From assembly GCF_000764665.1 (NCBI RefSeq), contig NZ_JRGM01000136.1:62001-126000 (forward strand): DNA of 64,000 nucleotides. The letters are read 5' to 3'. Origin of the DNA: Aeromonas lacus. Lineage in GTDB: Bacteria; Pseudomonadota; Gammaproteobacteria; Enterobacterales; Aeromonadaceae. The notes under the pieces were generated by a model that saw only the letters and a list, made by a program, of their open reading frames with translations, was not told the origin of the DNA and ran no database searches. The translations under genes were made by a program, and so were the position numbers. This document shows, piece by piece, positions 44,488 to 53,378 of the stretch (within the stretch, counting starts at the first letter, position 1; every line of letters begins with the position of its first letter).

Positions 44488-45006
44488 TCAGGGTTGCCGT
44501 TGCAGCAGGAGATCCAGATAGGCGCCTTCGATCAACCGGGAAGGATCGATACCGAGGCGCGCCATGATGTCGTGGGCTTCCTGCATCCCCACCTCGAGCG
44601 GTTCGTCATCCTCCAGCACCACTTCCAGTTCGAGGAAGTGACCCAGCCCTTCAACCAGATCGAGATGGATCCGGGTTCTGCCCGCCAGAAACAGGGTCCG
44701 CTGTTTCCGAACTCGGCCGATCTGGCCGCAAGCCAGCGTGAGCGTTTCCCGCAGATTGTCCGGCTCGCTGGTTGGCGTGATGTGGTAGTAGCTCTCCTTC
44801 GGACCCTGTTGATCAGGCCGGCGGTAGAAGATGAGCTGGCCTGCCGAAGGCGAGAGAGTACGCAATTTGAAGCGGCCCGATTCACAGCGGAAGAAGGTAT
44901 CGTCCTGGGCGATTTCGACGGGGCCCTTATCGGCGATGGCCGCAGCTTTGGGGATAAGGTCATCGACCCCGGCTATTCGGGCTTTGATCTCGATATTTCG
45001 TGGCAT
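44488..45006 (-). CDS. CYTH-domain protein (often annotated class IV adenylate cyclase)
   Basis: A 172-residue CYTH/triphosphate-tunnel protein. The N-terminus MPRNIEIKARI corresponds to the ExExK motif but has Asn in place of the first Glu. Tunnel-type basic residues occur in GRFKLRTL, FYRRPDQQGPK and RVRKQRTLFLAGRTRIHLD, and an acidic strand in LELEVVLEDDE. Members are often named class IV adenylate cyclase, but this one is not like the characterised Aeromonas CyaB, which begins with an EVEFKYR-type motif. Thiamine triphosphatase or inorganic triphosphatase activity is equally possible. ATG at 45006 is chosen by homology; AAGGAG is 11 bases upstream. Confidence 0.78.
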   Translation of the reverse strand: MPRNIEIKARIAGVDDLIPKAAAIADKGPVEIAQDDTFFRCESGRFKLRTLSPSAGQLIFYRRPDQQGPKESYYHITPTSEPDNLRETLTLACGQIGRVRKQRTLFLAGRTRIHLDLVEGLGHFLELEVVLEDDEPLEVGMQEAHDIMARLGIDPSRLIEGAYLDLLLQRQP

Positions 45007-45156
45007 GGCAGCGGGCTCTCCTTGAAAACGGGATACCCAATCTATCACAGCGCGCGTTGCCGAGAGGGGAGGCAACAGGGTGAGCACCCGTTTGATTCCG
45101 GATTGAGGCTCAATCTTTCGCAGACTCCGACAATCTCAATCGCCCTGAATGGCAGG

Positions 45157-46029
45157 TCAGCTGGCGCCGACCTGCGTCTTGAGAGTTTCCACCAGACGCT
45201 GGTGGCGGGCGGGGAGCGGCCACTCGGCGCGGTAGATCAGCCAGAGGGTGTCGATCACCTCGATCCGGCTCTGGATCACCCGGATCTTCTCCTGTTGGGC
45301 AAAAGCGGTGACGGCGAAGCGGGGCAGCACGGTAAAGCCGAGGCCTCGGGCGACCGGCTCCAGGATCAGACCGATCTGGTTGGTAAAACCACGCAGCGGG
45401 ATCTCGTCAAGGCGCTGGCCGGGGTAGCGTCGTCCCAGCAGGCGTTGTGCCATGCTGCGGCCATCCGGGTGATCGATAAAACCGAGTTGGCAGAGGTGCT
45501 GCCAGCTCTGCTCCTCGCCATCGTTGGGCACCACCAGACAGAGGGGCTCGCGGGCGAACGGCTCGGCGGCGAGGCTGGGGTGTTCCGGCGGCTGATCCAC
45601 CAGTCCCAGATCGCTGCGCCCCGCCAGCACCGCCTGCACTATGTCGGGGGTGGGGGCGAAACGGTGCTGGATGGTGAGCCCGGGGTGCTCCTGTTGCTGG
45701 TCGAGCAGCAGGGGATAGAGCAACAGACCGATGCTACCCGGGGTGGACAGGGTGATGGTGCCGCTATGGGGATCGTCGTCCGAGAGGCGGGCCCGCAGCT
45801 GTTCGGCGGCCTGCTCCTGCTGGCGGGCGAAGTCGAGCAGCACCAGCCCGCGTGGAGTGAGCTCCAGCTGACGGGGCTTGCGCAGCAGCAGGGGGCCGAA
45901 TTCGGCCTCGAGACGCGAGATGTGCTGACTGACGGCGGCCTGGGTGAGATCCAGCCGATCGGCGGCGCGGGTAAAACTGCCGGTTTCATGCACCACCAGC
46001 AGGGTGTGGAGCCAGAGTGGATTAATCAT
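45157..46029 (-). CDS. LysR-family transcriptional regulator
   Basis: A 290-residue LysR-type regulator. The winged-helix domain covers 1-60 (FTRAADRLDLTQAAVSQHISRLE), and the effector-binding domain spans 88-285 (GTITLSTPGSIGLLLYP and later GFTNQIGLILEPVARGLGFTVLP). It is divergent from the VOC gene with a 100-base gap, the usual layout for a LysR protein and its target. An AT-rich palindrome overlaps its start codon and could be its autoregulatory site. Effector unknown. Confidence 0.9.
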   Translation of the reverse strand: MINPLWLHTLLVVHETGSFTRAADRLDLTQAAVSQHISRLEAEFGPLLLRKPRQLELTPRGLVLLDFARQQEQAAEQLRARLSDDDPHSGTITLSTPGSIGLLLYPLLLDQQQEHPGLTIQHRFAPTPDIVQAVLAGRSDLGLVDQPPEHPSLAAEPFAREPLCLVVPNDGEEQSWQHLCQLGFIDHPDGRSMAQRLLGRRYPGQRLDEIPLRGFTNQIGLILEPVARGLGFTVLPRFAVTAFAQQEKIRVIQSRIEVIDTLWLIYRAEWPLPARHQRLVETLKTQVGAS

Positions 46030-46043
46030 AAATTTAATTTATG
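46028..46043. promoter_or_regulatory. AT-rich palindrome over the LysR start codon
   Basis: ATAAATT-T-AATTTAT is a perfect 7-1-7 inverted repeat that overlaps the LysR ATG (complement of 46027-46029). LysR boxes are T-N11-A palindromes and this fits. The identical 16 bases occur once more in the window, at 13614-13629. Confidence 0.5.
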
Positions 46044-46129
46044 CCTTCCATTAGTTTGACCTTATTTTTCATTATGGCGCCTCTTCCTATCATGTCACCT
46101 GTTTCCCACACACAGTTTCAAGGTGACTT

Positions 46130-46627
46130 ATGACTTACCCGCGCAACTTCTCCCACATCGGTATCACGGTGACTGACCTCGACCAAGCGGTCGAGTTTTA
46201 TACCCAGGTGATGGGCTGGTATCTCATCATGCCGGCAACCACCATCACCGAGGATGACTCCGCCATCGGCGTGATGTGCAACGACGTGTTCGGCCCGGGC
46301 TGGGGCTCTTTCCGCATCGCCCACCTCTCTACCGGCGACAAGATCGGCATCGAGCTGTTCGAGTTCCCCAACAGCGAGCGCCGCGAGAACAACTTCGAAT
46401 TCTGGAAGAGCGGGGTGTTCCACTTCAGCGTGCAGGATCCGGATGTCGAGGGGCTGGCGGCGCGTATCGTCGCGGCGGGCGGCAAGCAGCGGATGCCGGT
46501 GCGCGAGTACTACCCGGGCGAGAAGCCCTATCGCATGGTCTACATGGAAGATCCCTTCGGCAACATCATCGAGATCTACAGCCACAGCTATGAGCTGACC
46601 TACTCCGCCGGTGCATATCAGGGGTAA
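46130..46627 (+). CDS. VOC-family (glyoxalase/bleomycin-resistance) protein
   Basis: A 165-residue vicinal-oxygen-chelate protein with two beta-alpha-beta-beta-beta modules. Module 1 contains FSHIGITVTDLDQAVEFYTQVMGW (His8 as likely metal ligand). Module 2 has FHFSVQDPDVEGLAARI near 100 and ends PYRMVYMEDPFGNIIEIYSHSYE, the typical C-terminal metal Glu region. AAGGTGACTT precedes the ATG. Lactoylglutathione lyase or ring-cleaving activity cannot be told from sequence. Likely target of the divergent LysR regulator. Confidence 0.85.
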   Translation: MTYPRNFSHIGITVTDLDQAVEFYTQVMGWYLIMPATTITEDDSAIGVMCNDVFGPGWGSFRIAHLSTGDKIGIELFEFPNSERRENNFEFWKSGVFHFSVQDPDVEGLAARIVAAGGKQRMPVREYYPGEKPYRMVYMEDPFGNIIEIYSHSYELTYSAGAYQG

Positions 46628-46631
46628 GTGA

Positions 46632-46656
46632 CAGGCCGCCTTCGGGCGGCCTGCTG
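46632..46656 (+). terminator. VOC gene terminator
   Basis: CAGGCCGCC pairs with GGCGGCCTG around a TTCG tetraloop; the following CTGCTTGTT is only moderately T-rich. Confidence 0.7.
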
Positions 46657-46835
46657 CTTGTTGTGAAATGGCTCAGTAGCATGGAATAGCGAAGCGGAAC
46701 TCTTTGAAAGCAATCTCTGTTGTTGATAGATGTGAAAATATACAGATTCACTAAAGTCTGTTCATGTTGCGGCCGATAGCCCGGATCACACGGGGTTTTC
46801 CCTGCCTGACACAACAACAACAAGGATTTGTAGTC

Positions 46836-48728
46836 ATGACCCTCTCTTTGCGCGGCAAGCTGCTGGCCACCAGCCTTGGCGTGGTGCTGCTGATGGCAGC
46901 ACTGCTAGGTGTAGTGGCATTCCATACCCTCAAATCACGTACCATGGCCGCTATCCAGAGCGAAGCGGTCAACTATGGCCACGCCTACTCGGTGGCGATC
47001 GGTGAGTGGATGGAGGACCGTAAGAACACGGTCCATGCGCTGGTCAATCTGATCGGCGATAACCCGCAGGCCGAGCTGGTGCCTCACCTGAAGCAGGCCT
47101 ACACCTCCGGTGGCTTCGGGCTCGCCTATTTTGGCTCCGCGCAGGGGGTGATGACCCGGCAGGACCCCTCTCTCAACACCGGCAACTATGACCCGCGCGA
47201 GCGCCCCTGGTATCAGGATGCGGTGAAGGCGGGTCAGCTGATCATCACCGCCCCCTATGTCAGCGTCACCATGCAGAAGCTGGTGGTCACCCTCTCCGAG
47301 CCGGTGCGTCATCAGGGCGAGCTGGTCGGCGCCGTGGGGGCCAACCTGGCGCTCGACAAGCTGATCGACGAGGTGTTGGCGATGAAGGTGCAGGGTGAGG
47401 GTTACGCCATGCTGCTCGACAGCAGCGGCCTCATCGTCGGCCATCCGCAGAAGGATCTGGCGCTCAAGCCCATCGCCGAGCTGGCGCCGGGACTCTCTGC
47501 CGCCACCTTCCAGCAGTGGGGCCGCGAGAACAGCGAGCTGCACACCGCCACCATCGACGGGCGGGATGTGCTGCTGGCGGTACAACCGGTGGCGGGCACC
47601 GACTGGCTGCTGGCCATGGTGATGTATCGCGATGTGCTGGAGGCGCCGCTCAGCAACCTGCTGTGGCAGCTGGTGGGGCTGACGCTGGTGCTGATGCTGG
47701 TGTTCAGCGCCCTGCTCACCGCCACCTTCAAATACCTGTTCGCCGATCTCGGTCGGGTGGCGCACGCACTGCACGACATCGCCCACGGCGAGGGGGATCT
47801 CACCGTTCATATCGATACCCGCAGTCAGGACGAGGTGGGTCAGCTGGCGCGCAACTTCAACCAGTTCGTGGCGCGGCTGCACGGCATCGTTAGCCGGTTG
47901 CGGGATGTGACCGTCGAGCTGGCGGCCCAGTCCCGTGCCCAGGCGGCTGGCGCCCAGGCCCGCAGCCAGCGGGTGCGTCAGCAGCAGGACGAGATCGTGA
48001 TGGTGGCGACCGCGGTGACCGAGATGGCCTCCGCCACCCAGGAGATCGCCGGTAACGCCGAGTTTGCCGCTACCACCGCCACCGATGCAGTCGCCCTGGC
48101 GGTCGCGGGTCAATCCCAGGTTGGCCAGAGTCAGCGCAGCATTACCGGTCTGGCGGACGAAGTGGCCGATGCCAGTCAGGTGATCAACGAGCTCGACAGC
48201 CATGCCCAGAAGATCAGCGGCATTCTGGCTACCATCAGCGGCATCGCCGAGCAGACCAACCTGCTGGCGCTCAACGCCGCCATCGAGGCGGCCCGGGCCG
48301 GTGAGCAGGGCCGTGGTTTTGCGGTGGTGGCGGACGAGGTGCGGGTGCTGTCGCGCCGTACCCACGACTCCACCGACGAGATCCAGCAGATGATCGAGAC
48401 CCTGCAGCAGACGACCCGTCGCGCCGTGGGCGGCATGGAGACCAGCCGTCAGCTGGCGGGCACCAGCGTGGAGGATGCGGAAGCCGCCAACCTGAGCCTT
48501 GGCCGGATCAACGAGGCGATCGGCTCCATCAGCGACATGGCGACCCAGATCGCGGCGGCGGCCGAGGAGCAGACCTCGGTGACCGGCGAGATCAGCCGCA
48601 ATACCGAGAATATCCGCCACGTCTCGCAAGAGCTGGCCGAGCAGGCGGGCAACGAGGCGGCGCAGGCGGCCGAGCTCAAGTCGCTGACCGAGCGGCTGGA
48701 GCAGGAGATTGGCCGCTTCCGGCTCTGA
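46836..48728 (+). CDS. methyl-accepting chemotaxis protein with dCache sensor
   Basis: A 630-residue chemoreceptor. TM1 is about residues 8-30. The periplasmic dCache_1 domain (about 35-275) has the [17 protein letters not shown] motif. TM2 is at about 280-302, then HAMP and the cytoplasmic signalling hairpin with the highly conserved tip [19 protein letters not shown] near 490. The amino-acid-binding dCache motif is partly present (Tyr, Arg, Trp, Tyr in the RxxPWY segment), but the later GAD Asp is replaced: here the strand reads GANLAL. No CheR-tethering pentapeptide is at the C-terminus. Start at 46836 has AAGGA nine bases upstream. Confidence 0.9.
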   Translation: MTLSLRGKLLATSLGVVLLMAALLGVVAFHTLKSRTMAAIQSEAVNYGHAYSVAIGEWMEDRKNTVHALVNLIGDNPQAELVPHLKQAYTSGGFGLAYFGSAQGVMTRQDPSLNTGNYDPRERPWYQDAVKAGQLIITAPYVSVTMQKLVVTLSEPVRHQGELVGAVGANLALDKLIDEVLAMKVQGEGYAMLLDSSGLIVGHPQKDLALKPIAELAPGLSAATFQQWGRENSELHTATIDGRDVLLAVQPVAGTDWLLAMVMYRDVLEAPLSNLLWQLVGLTLVLMLVFSALLTATFKYLFADLGRVAHALHDIAHGEGDLTVHIDTRSQDEVGQLARNFNQFVARLHGIVSRLRDVTVELAAQSRAQAAGAQARSQRVRQQQDEIVMVATAVTEMASATQEIAGNAEFAATTATDAVALAVAGQSQVGQSQRSITGLADEVADASQVINELDSHAQKISGILATISGIAEQTNLLALNAAIEAARAGEQGRGFAVVADEVRVLSRRTHDSTDEIQQMIETLQQTTRRAVGGMETSRQLAGTSVEDAEAANLSLGRINEAIGSISDMATQIAAAAEEQTSVTGEISRNTENIRHVSQELAEQAGNEAAQAAELKSLTERLEQEIGRFRL

Positions 48729-48749
48729 TCCTCCGCCAACTCTCCATGC

Positions 48750-48779
48750 AAAAGGGCAGCCCGCGGGCTGCCCTTTGTT
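48750..48779 (+). terminator. chemoreceptor gene terminator
   Basis: AAAGGGCAGCCC pairs with GGGCTGCCCTTT with a tiny GC loop, then GTTATTG. Also ahead of the cyclotransferase end on the minus strand. Confidence 0.82.
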
Positions 48780-48793
48780 ATTGTCGCTGACCG

Positions 48794-49258
48794 TCAGGCG
48801 GCGCTCTCCAGCTGTGCCAGATGGAAGGCGCGCCAGTTGCCATCGGGCAGGTAGTGTTTGCCCTGCTGCCACTGGGGATCGTGCTGCACCACGTAGCGGT
48901 AGTGGTAGGCCAGCTGCTGGCCGACATAGCGCCCTTGCTGCGGGTCGAAGATCTCCACCTCGACAAGCTGGCGCAGATATTCGCTCTGCGGATCATCCTC
49001 GCCGTGGAAGTTCTCCATCTCGTCGAGCGCCGCGATGGCGGCGGGGAAGTCGTCCAGCACAAACAGCTCGCCATAGACCCAGTCATCACCCGGCAGCAGG
49101 GCCGGATAGCCCTTGTGCTGCAGGTGATAGAGGGCGCCGCGCACCCGGGCGCGTCGTGGCGGCTGGCTCACATAAGCGGCCAGATAGCGGCGGTAGTTGA
49201 AGAGCCCATCCATCAGACTGCCATAGACGAACAGCGGGCGTGGCTGGCAAAGCGTCAT
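48794..49258 (-). CDS. gamma-glutamylcyclotransferase-like (AIG2/GGCT) protein
   Basis: A 154-residue AIG2/GGCT-fold enzyme. The substrate-binding loop VYGSLMDGL spans residues 11-19 and the predicted catalytic glutamate is Glu82 in LDEMENFHGED. Such enzymes release 5-oxoproline (pyroglutamate) from gamma-glutamyl peptides or amines. Its ATG overlaps the pcp stop by four bases (ATGA), and both belong to the DUF969-DUF979-pcp unit. The cyclotransferase and Pcp both yield pyroglutamate, which supports a shared pathway. No downstream 5-oxoprolinase is in the window. Confidence 0.82.
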   Translation of the reverse strand: MTLCQPRPLFVYGSLMDGLFNYRRYLAAYVSQPPRRARVRGALYHLQHKGYPALLPGDDWVYGELFVLDDFPAAIAALDEMENFHGEDDPQSEYLRQLVEVEIFDPQQGRYVGQQLAYHYRYVVQHDPQWQQGKHYLPDGNWRAFHLAQLESAA

Positions 49259-49899
49259 GAAATCTCGCCACCCACGACCTTGAGGTCACCATCCTGTTGC
49301 AGCACCACCGCCTCGATGGCCAACGCCAGCGCACGGGTGATATCGCTCATGGCGAGGCAGGGCTGGTTCACCTTGTCCGCCACCTGTTCGGTGATGTAGG
49401 GGACGTGGATAAAGCCGCCGCGCACCGCCGGGAACTGCTGTTCGATCAGGTAGTGCAGCTGATACATGATGTGGTTGCAGACGAAGGTGCCCGCGGTGTT
49501 GGAGACCGCGGCAGGAATGCCGTTCTCCTTGATGCGCTGCACCATCCCCTTGATGGGCAGGCGGGAGAAGTAGGCCGGAGCGCCATCGGCCTGAATCACT
49601 TCATCGATGGGCTGCTGCTGCTCGTTGTCGGGGATGCGGGCGTCATCGAGGTTGATGGCGACCCGCTCCGGGGTAATGGCGAAGCGACCTCCCGCCTGAC
49701 CGACGTTGATCACCACATCCGGCTGGTGCTGATGCATCAGCTCCGCCAGCAGGGTGGCCGATTTGCCGAACACGGTGGGGATCTGGGCCTTGATCACGGT
49801 GGCATCCAGAATGGTGTCCGGCAGGCGTTTTACTGCCTCCCAGGCCGGGTTGATGGGCTCGCCGCCAAAGGGGTCAAAACCGGTAATCAGAACTTTCAT
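49255..49899 (-). CDS. pcp: pyrrolidone-carboxylate peptidase
   Basis: A 214-residue cysteine peptidase (family C15) that removes N-terminal pyroglutamate from peptides. The catalytic triad is Glu78 (FAITPERVAIN), Cys141 (NTAGTFVCNHIMY) and His165 (GGFIHVPYI). N-terminus MKVLITGFDPFGGE is diagnostic. ATG at 49899 has GGGAGA upstream; adjacent in-frame ATGs upstream add three to seven residues only. It lies 17 bases after the DUF979 stop and overlaps the cyclotransferase gene. Confidence 0.95.
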   Translation of the reverse strand: MKVLITGFDPFGGEPINPAWEAVKRLPDTILDATVIKAQIPTVFGKSATLLAELMHQHQPDVVINVGQAGGRFAITPERVAINLDDARIPDNEQQQPIDEVIQADGAPAYFSRLPIKGMVQRIKENGIPAAVSNTAGTFVCNHIMYQLHYLIEQQFPAVRGGFIHVPYITEQVADKVNQPCLAMSDITRALALAIEAVVLQQDGDLKVVGGEIS

Positions 49900-49916
49900 C
49901 ATCTTCTCCCGAATTC

Positions 49917-50840
49917 TCAAAATGCCCAGTAATACATGAGGACGATATGGACCAGCACCAGGGTCAGTGCCATCGGCACCTGCACCTTGATCACCTTGTT
50001 GAGATCCTTCATCTCCAGCAGGGCGGCGGGCAGGGCGTTGAAGTTGGCAGCCATGGGGGTCATCAGAGTGCCGCAGAAACCGGCGGTCATCGCCAGCGCA
50101 CCGGCCACGACAGGATCACCGCCCTGCGCGACCACGAAGGGGATACCGATCCCGGCGGTGATGACGGTGAAGGCGGCATAGGCGTTGCCCATGATCATGG
50201 TGAAGACCATCATCCCGAGGCAGTAGGCCACTACCCCGATGAAGGGGCTGCCGAGCGGGACCACGGTGGAGATCCCTTGCGAGATGACATCACCGACCCC
50301 GGACTTGTTGAAGATCACCCCGAGGGCGGCCAGCAGTTGCGGCAGGATGCCGGTGATACCCACCTGCTGGATCATCCGGTCGGAGTCTCCCACCACGGTG
50401 GAGGGGGTGGCACGAGTCAGCAGTACCGTAATGACGAAGGCGATGACCGCCGCCAGACCGATACCGACCTGACCGCCAAGGGGGGTGAACTGGGCGATCA
50501 CCACCGCCAGCACGGCCAGCAGGATGCAGGGGAGGAAGATCCGGTTGCCGATGCGGTTGGCGTGGCGCTGGGACTCCTCCTCGCTCGCCTGCTCCAGCTT
50601 GCCGATCTTCACCTGTTTGAGCAGGGTGATGACCCCCATGGCGAGGATCAGCACGCCATTGATGACATTGGGGATATAGCTGCCGAAGGCGAACAGCACA
50701 CCCAGGATGGTCCAGAACAGGGCGGTACCGATTTTGGCCGGGTGGTTGGGGTCACGCAGGACACGCCAGGCGCTGCTGAACAGGATGACGCCGATCAGCA
50801 CATAAAAGAATTCGAGCATGTTGGGGATGAGGGTCGCCAT
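49917..50840 (-). CDS. DUF979 family membrane protein
   Basis: A 307-residue integral membrane protein with about nine hydrophobic helices. The conserved GNAYAAFTVITAGIGIPFVVAQGGDP and TAGFCGTLMTPMAANFN segments near 220-270 look like transporter re-entrant loops. DUF969 and DUF979 always occur as a pair and resemble the two halves of an ion-coupled carrier. Proximity to pcp suggests transport of pyroglutamate or pyroglutamyl peptides, a comparative-genomics inference rather than proven activity. The ATG overlaps the DUF969 stop (TAATG). Confidence 0.85.
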   Translation of the reverse strand: MATLIPNMLEFFYVLIGVILFSSAWRVLRDPNHPAKIGTALFWTILGVLFAFGSYIPNVINGVLILAMGVITLLKQVKIGKLEQASEEESQRHANRIGNRIFLPCILLAVLAVVIAQFTPLGGQVGIGLAAVIAFVITVLLTRATPSTVVGDSDRMIQQVGITGILPQLLAALGVIFNKSGVGDVISQGISTVVPLGSPFIGVVAYCLGMMVFTMIMGNAYAAFTVITAGIGIPFVVAQGGDPVVAGALAMTAGFCGTLMTPMAANFNALPAALLEMKDLNKVIKVQVPMALTLVLVHIVLMYYWAF

Positions 50841-51535
50841 TATTGTTGCCCCTCCTCGTCGCTGCTCACGGTATATGTCTTGGCCATCTGACGGTCAAAC
50901 CACATATTGGAAATCGCCACCATCAGCAGGGCGATAATGGCGATCGGCATGGATGCCTTGGCAATATCGACGGCAGAGACGCTATATCCAAGAGATTCAA
51001 ATGTACCGACGATCAGCAATACCCCGGCGGAGGCGACGAAGGTATTCTGGGCAAAAAAGTTACCGTAGTTTTCGGTGGCGGAAACCCGCGCCTTGATATA
51101 TTCCTCGTCCTCTTCGCTTAATTTGCCGTGTACCTTGGTGGCGGCTGCCTGAGTCATGGGGTTGACCAGCGGACGAATAAACTGGGTGTGACCCTGAACC
51201 CGCACCGAGAAGAGACCGGCCAGCTCGCGGATAAACATATAGAGGGTCATGAACTTGCCCGGGGTGAGCTTCTTGATCCGCTCGATCAGGGTGACTGCCT
51301 GCTGTTTGAGGCCGTAGCGTTCACAGATGCCGATCATCGGCAGGGTCAGCAGAAACAGTGTCACCATGCGGTTGGAGACGAAGGCTTCTCCCAGCAGGGA
51401 GAGGCAATCGGTCATGGAGAGACCGGAGACCAGCGCCGTGGTGACGGCGGCCACCAGTACGACAGCCAGGGTGTCGAGTTTGAAATAAAAACCCAACAAA
51501 ATAATAAGAATGCCGCTCAGTTTAATCCATTCCAA
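50840..51535 (-). CDS. DUF969 family membrane protein
   Basis: A 231-residue membrane protein and first gene of a four-gene minus-strand unit. Helices cover residues 4-30, 45-70 and others; conserved features include SNRMVTLFLLTLPMIGICERYGL near 53-75 and RELAGLFSVRVQGHTQFIRPLVNPM near 103-127. Paired with DUF979 by a one-base overlap, so translation is coupled and they probably form one complex. Function is predicted only. Confidence 0.85.
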   Translation of the reverse strand: MEWIKLSGILIILLGFYFKLDTLAVVLVAAVTTALVSGLSMTDCLSLLGEAFVSNRMVTLFLLTLPMIGICERYGLKQQAVTLIERIKKLTPGKFMTLYMFIRELAGLFSVRVQGHTQFIRPLVNPMTQAAATKVHGKLSEEDEEYIKARVSATENYGNFFAQNTFVASAGVLLIVGTFESLGYSVSAVDIAKASMPIAIIALLMVAISNMWFDRQMAKTYTVSSDEEGQQ

Positions 51536-51945
51536 TTAGCCACCTCGTTAAAGTGAATATTTATGTGTAATTTTGGGTAGCCGAGTTGTTTATCACCAGA
51601 CTCCGGGGATGGCAACAAATAATCACCTTGGTGGGATTCGTTTGGTTTTTAATTGCGGTTTGCTGTTGGTTTATTGCTCTCTGGTCAATGGTGAATCCCA
51701 TTATTTTGGCGCTATTTCGTTTCACCTTAATCAGCTGTAGCAATCATTGCCGGTGCCTGTGTGGCAAGGCAGAACTGACAACATGGCTATTATTTGTTGC
51801 GTTATTGGTAGGGGCGGGTGCAGCTTCGCAATATATTGGCAACAACCAAGCGGCGGTATTTTTATGGCCGCGAAGGTGGCGTTGGGATATTAACTGGAAA
51901 GGGAAAACAAGCCGGTGGCGAAGGCGTTTCGCCACCGGTGCGGGG
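51536..51945. other. intergenic region upstream of DUF969
   Basis: 410 bases of AT-rich sequence that must carry the DUF969 promoter on its left side, plus the lipocalin terminator on its right. The plus-strand 153-codon frame starting at 51586 is hydrophobic early on but then overlaps the lipocalin end; I regard it as unproven. Confidence 0.4.
51903..51939 (-). terminator. lipocalin terminator
   Basis: GCCGGTGGCGAA pairs with TTCGCCACCGGT around GGCG; on the minus strand it is followed by TTGTTTTCC. Confidence 0.78.
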
Positions 51946-52458
51946 TCAGTGACTCTGTTTGACCCAGATAAGCTGGTCGGTAGCAAAGCCCAGCGATTTC
52001 GCTTTGGCGACCAGCGCATCCACCTTCGCCTTGGGCGGGTTGGGTGAGCGGGAGAGGATCCAGAGGTAGTCATGGTTGTAGCTGGTCACCAGCGAGAGCT
52101 GATAGTCGGGATCGAGGTCGATGACGTTGTAGCCGCCATAGAAGGGGCCGAAGAAGCTCACCTTGAGCCGAGCCTCGTCAGGGCTGCCGACGAAGTAGGC
52201 CTTGCCTTCGGCTTCGCGCCAGCTGCCATCGCTCTGCTTGCCGCGGTTGAGCACCTTGACGCCACCATCGTCACGCAGGCTGTAGGTGGCACTCACTTGC
52301 TCCAGCCCGCGCTCGAAACCGTGGTCGAGGCGGGCAATCTCGTACCAGGTGCCGAGATAGCGGTCGAGCTGGAAGCCGGTGACGGGACGGATGCCGTCGG
52401 CGAGGCCGGTGCAGGCCGTCAGCAGCCAGACGGTAAACAGACAAAGCAGTGAACGCAT
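51946..52458 (-). CDS. blc: outer-membrane lipocalin Blc
   Basis: A 170-residue lipoprotein lipocalin. The lipobox is LTAC with Cys16 as lipidation site after a short signal peptide. The lipocalin signature YLGTWYEIARLDHGFERGL starts near residue 35; VSATYSLRDDGGVKVLNRG and the C-terminal YLWILSRSP follow. Bacterial Blc binds fatty acids or lysophospholipids and is linked to membrane stress. The ATG at 52458 is 17 bases after the stop of the AraC-type regulator on the same strand, so they are co-transcribed. Confidence 0.92.
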   Translation of the reverse strand: MRSLLCLFTVWLLTACTGLADGIRPVTGFQLDRYLGTWYEIARLDHGFERGLEQVSATYSLRDDGGVKVLNRGKQSDGSWREAEGKAYFVGSPDEARLKVSFFGPFYGGYNVIDLDPDYQLSLVTSYNHDYLWILSRSPNPPKAKVDALVAKAKSLGFATDQLIWVKQSH

Positions 52459-52475
52459 AGGTAATCCCTCTCTTG

Positions 52476-53378
52476 TTATCCCTCTATGATACGAAGCTGG
52501 CCATCCCGAAAGCGGGAGGCCTGATCTGTCGGCGTGCTGCCGAAGAACCGTTTGTACTCCCGGCTGAATTGGGAGTTGCTCTCGTAACCGACTCTGGCGG
52601 CGGCCGCCCCCGCCTTGATGCCGTCGTGCAGCATCATCAGGCGCGCCTTGTGCAGGCGAAACGACTTGATGTACTGCAGCGGCGAGGTGGCGGTGACTGC
52701 CTTGAAGTGGTGGTGAAAGGCGGAGACGCTCATGTTCACCTCCCGCGCCAGCTCCTCCATGGTGAGGTTGTCGGCGTAGCGCTGCTCTATCATACGCAGC
52801 ACCCGGGCAATCTGGCCCACATGATTGTGGCGGTTGGCGAGCGCCTGCAACGCCGGGCCGCCCCCCTCGGTGAGGGCGTGAAACAGCATCTCTCGCACCG
52901 TCTGCGGCCCCAGTACCTTGGCGTGCAGCGGATTGTCCATCAGCTCGATCAGCCGCTCGGCGGCGCAGAACATGGTCTCCGACAGGGGGACCGAGTGGAC
53001 GCCGCTCTTTTGCGGAGCGGGGGCGGGCAGGGCATCGCCCAGCTCCAGCAACAGCTCCTGCAGGATGACCAGATCGATCTCGATGGTGAAGCCGATCAGG
53101 GGCTGCTCGGGGGAGGCGAAACACTCGCACTCGCAGGGCAGCGGCAGGGTCATCAGCAGGTAGTGGTTGGGGTCGTAGCGAAATACCTGATCCGCCAGAT
53201 AGCCCACCTTGTGCCCCTGCAGGATCACTATCATCCGCGGCTGGTAGAGCACCGGGGTGCGGCCGTGGTACTCGGTGGTGTAGATGAAGTTGACCTGTTT
53301 CACCGGTGACGGGGAGATGCCGGGGGTGGTGACGTGGCGGGCCACTCTGGCGGCGAGGTCGCTGTAACGGTTTTGCAT
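52476..53378 (-). CDS. yqhC: AraC-family regulator, YqhC-like
   Basis: A 300-residue AraC/XylS-type activator. The N-terminal AraC_N-type domain covers about 30-175 and has the Cys pair CECECF near 82-87. The C-terminal double HTH is at about 195-295 (NLTMEELAREVNMSVSAFHHHFK, then RVGYESNSQFSREYKRFFGSTP). It lies opposite yqhD, as E. coli yqhC does; that protein activates yqhD in response to aldehydes and glyoxal. The start at 53378 (MQNRYSDLA) is chosen by homology over 53432. Confidence 0.82.
   Translation of the reverse strand: MQNRYSDLAARVARHVTTPGISPSPVKQVNFIYTTEYHGRTPVLYQPRMIVILQGHKVGYLADQVFRYDPNHYLLMTLPLPCECECFASPEQPLIGFTIEIDLVILQELLLELGDALPAPAPQKSGVHSVPLSETMFCAAERLIELMDNPLHAKVLGPQTVREMLFHALTEGGGPALQALANRHNHVGQIARVLRMIEQRYADNLTMEELAREVNMSVSAFHHHFKAVTATSPLQYIKSFRLHKARLMMLHDGIKAGAAAARVGYESNSQFSREYKRFFGSTPTDQASRFRDGQLRIIEG

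Noticed and set aside
44488-45087. Identification as the characterised Aeromonas CyaB
   Set aside because: The protein is a CYTH member but its N-terminal motif and body differ from the known class IV adenylate cyclase; I kept a general CYTH call.
46935-48872. 645-codon minus-strand frame
   Set aside because: Antisense of the chemoreceptor; Gly/Leu/His-rich, no motif.
51586-52047. 153-codon plus-strand frame in the DUF969-lipocalin gap
   Set aside because: Starts hydrophobic but becomes Arg/Trp-rich and overlaps the antisense lipocalin end; no ribosome binding site.
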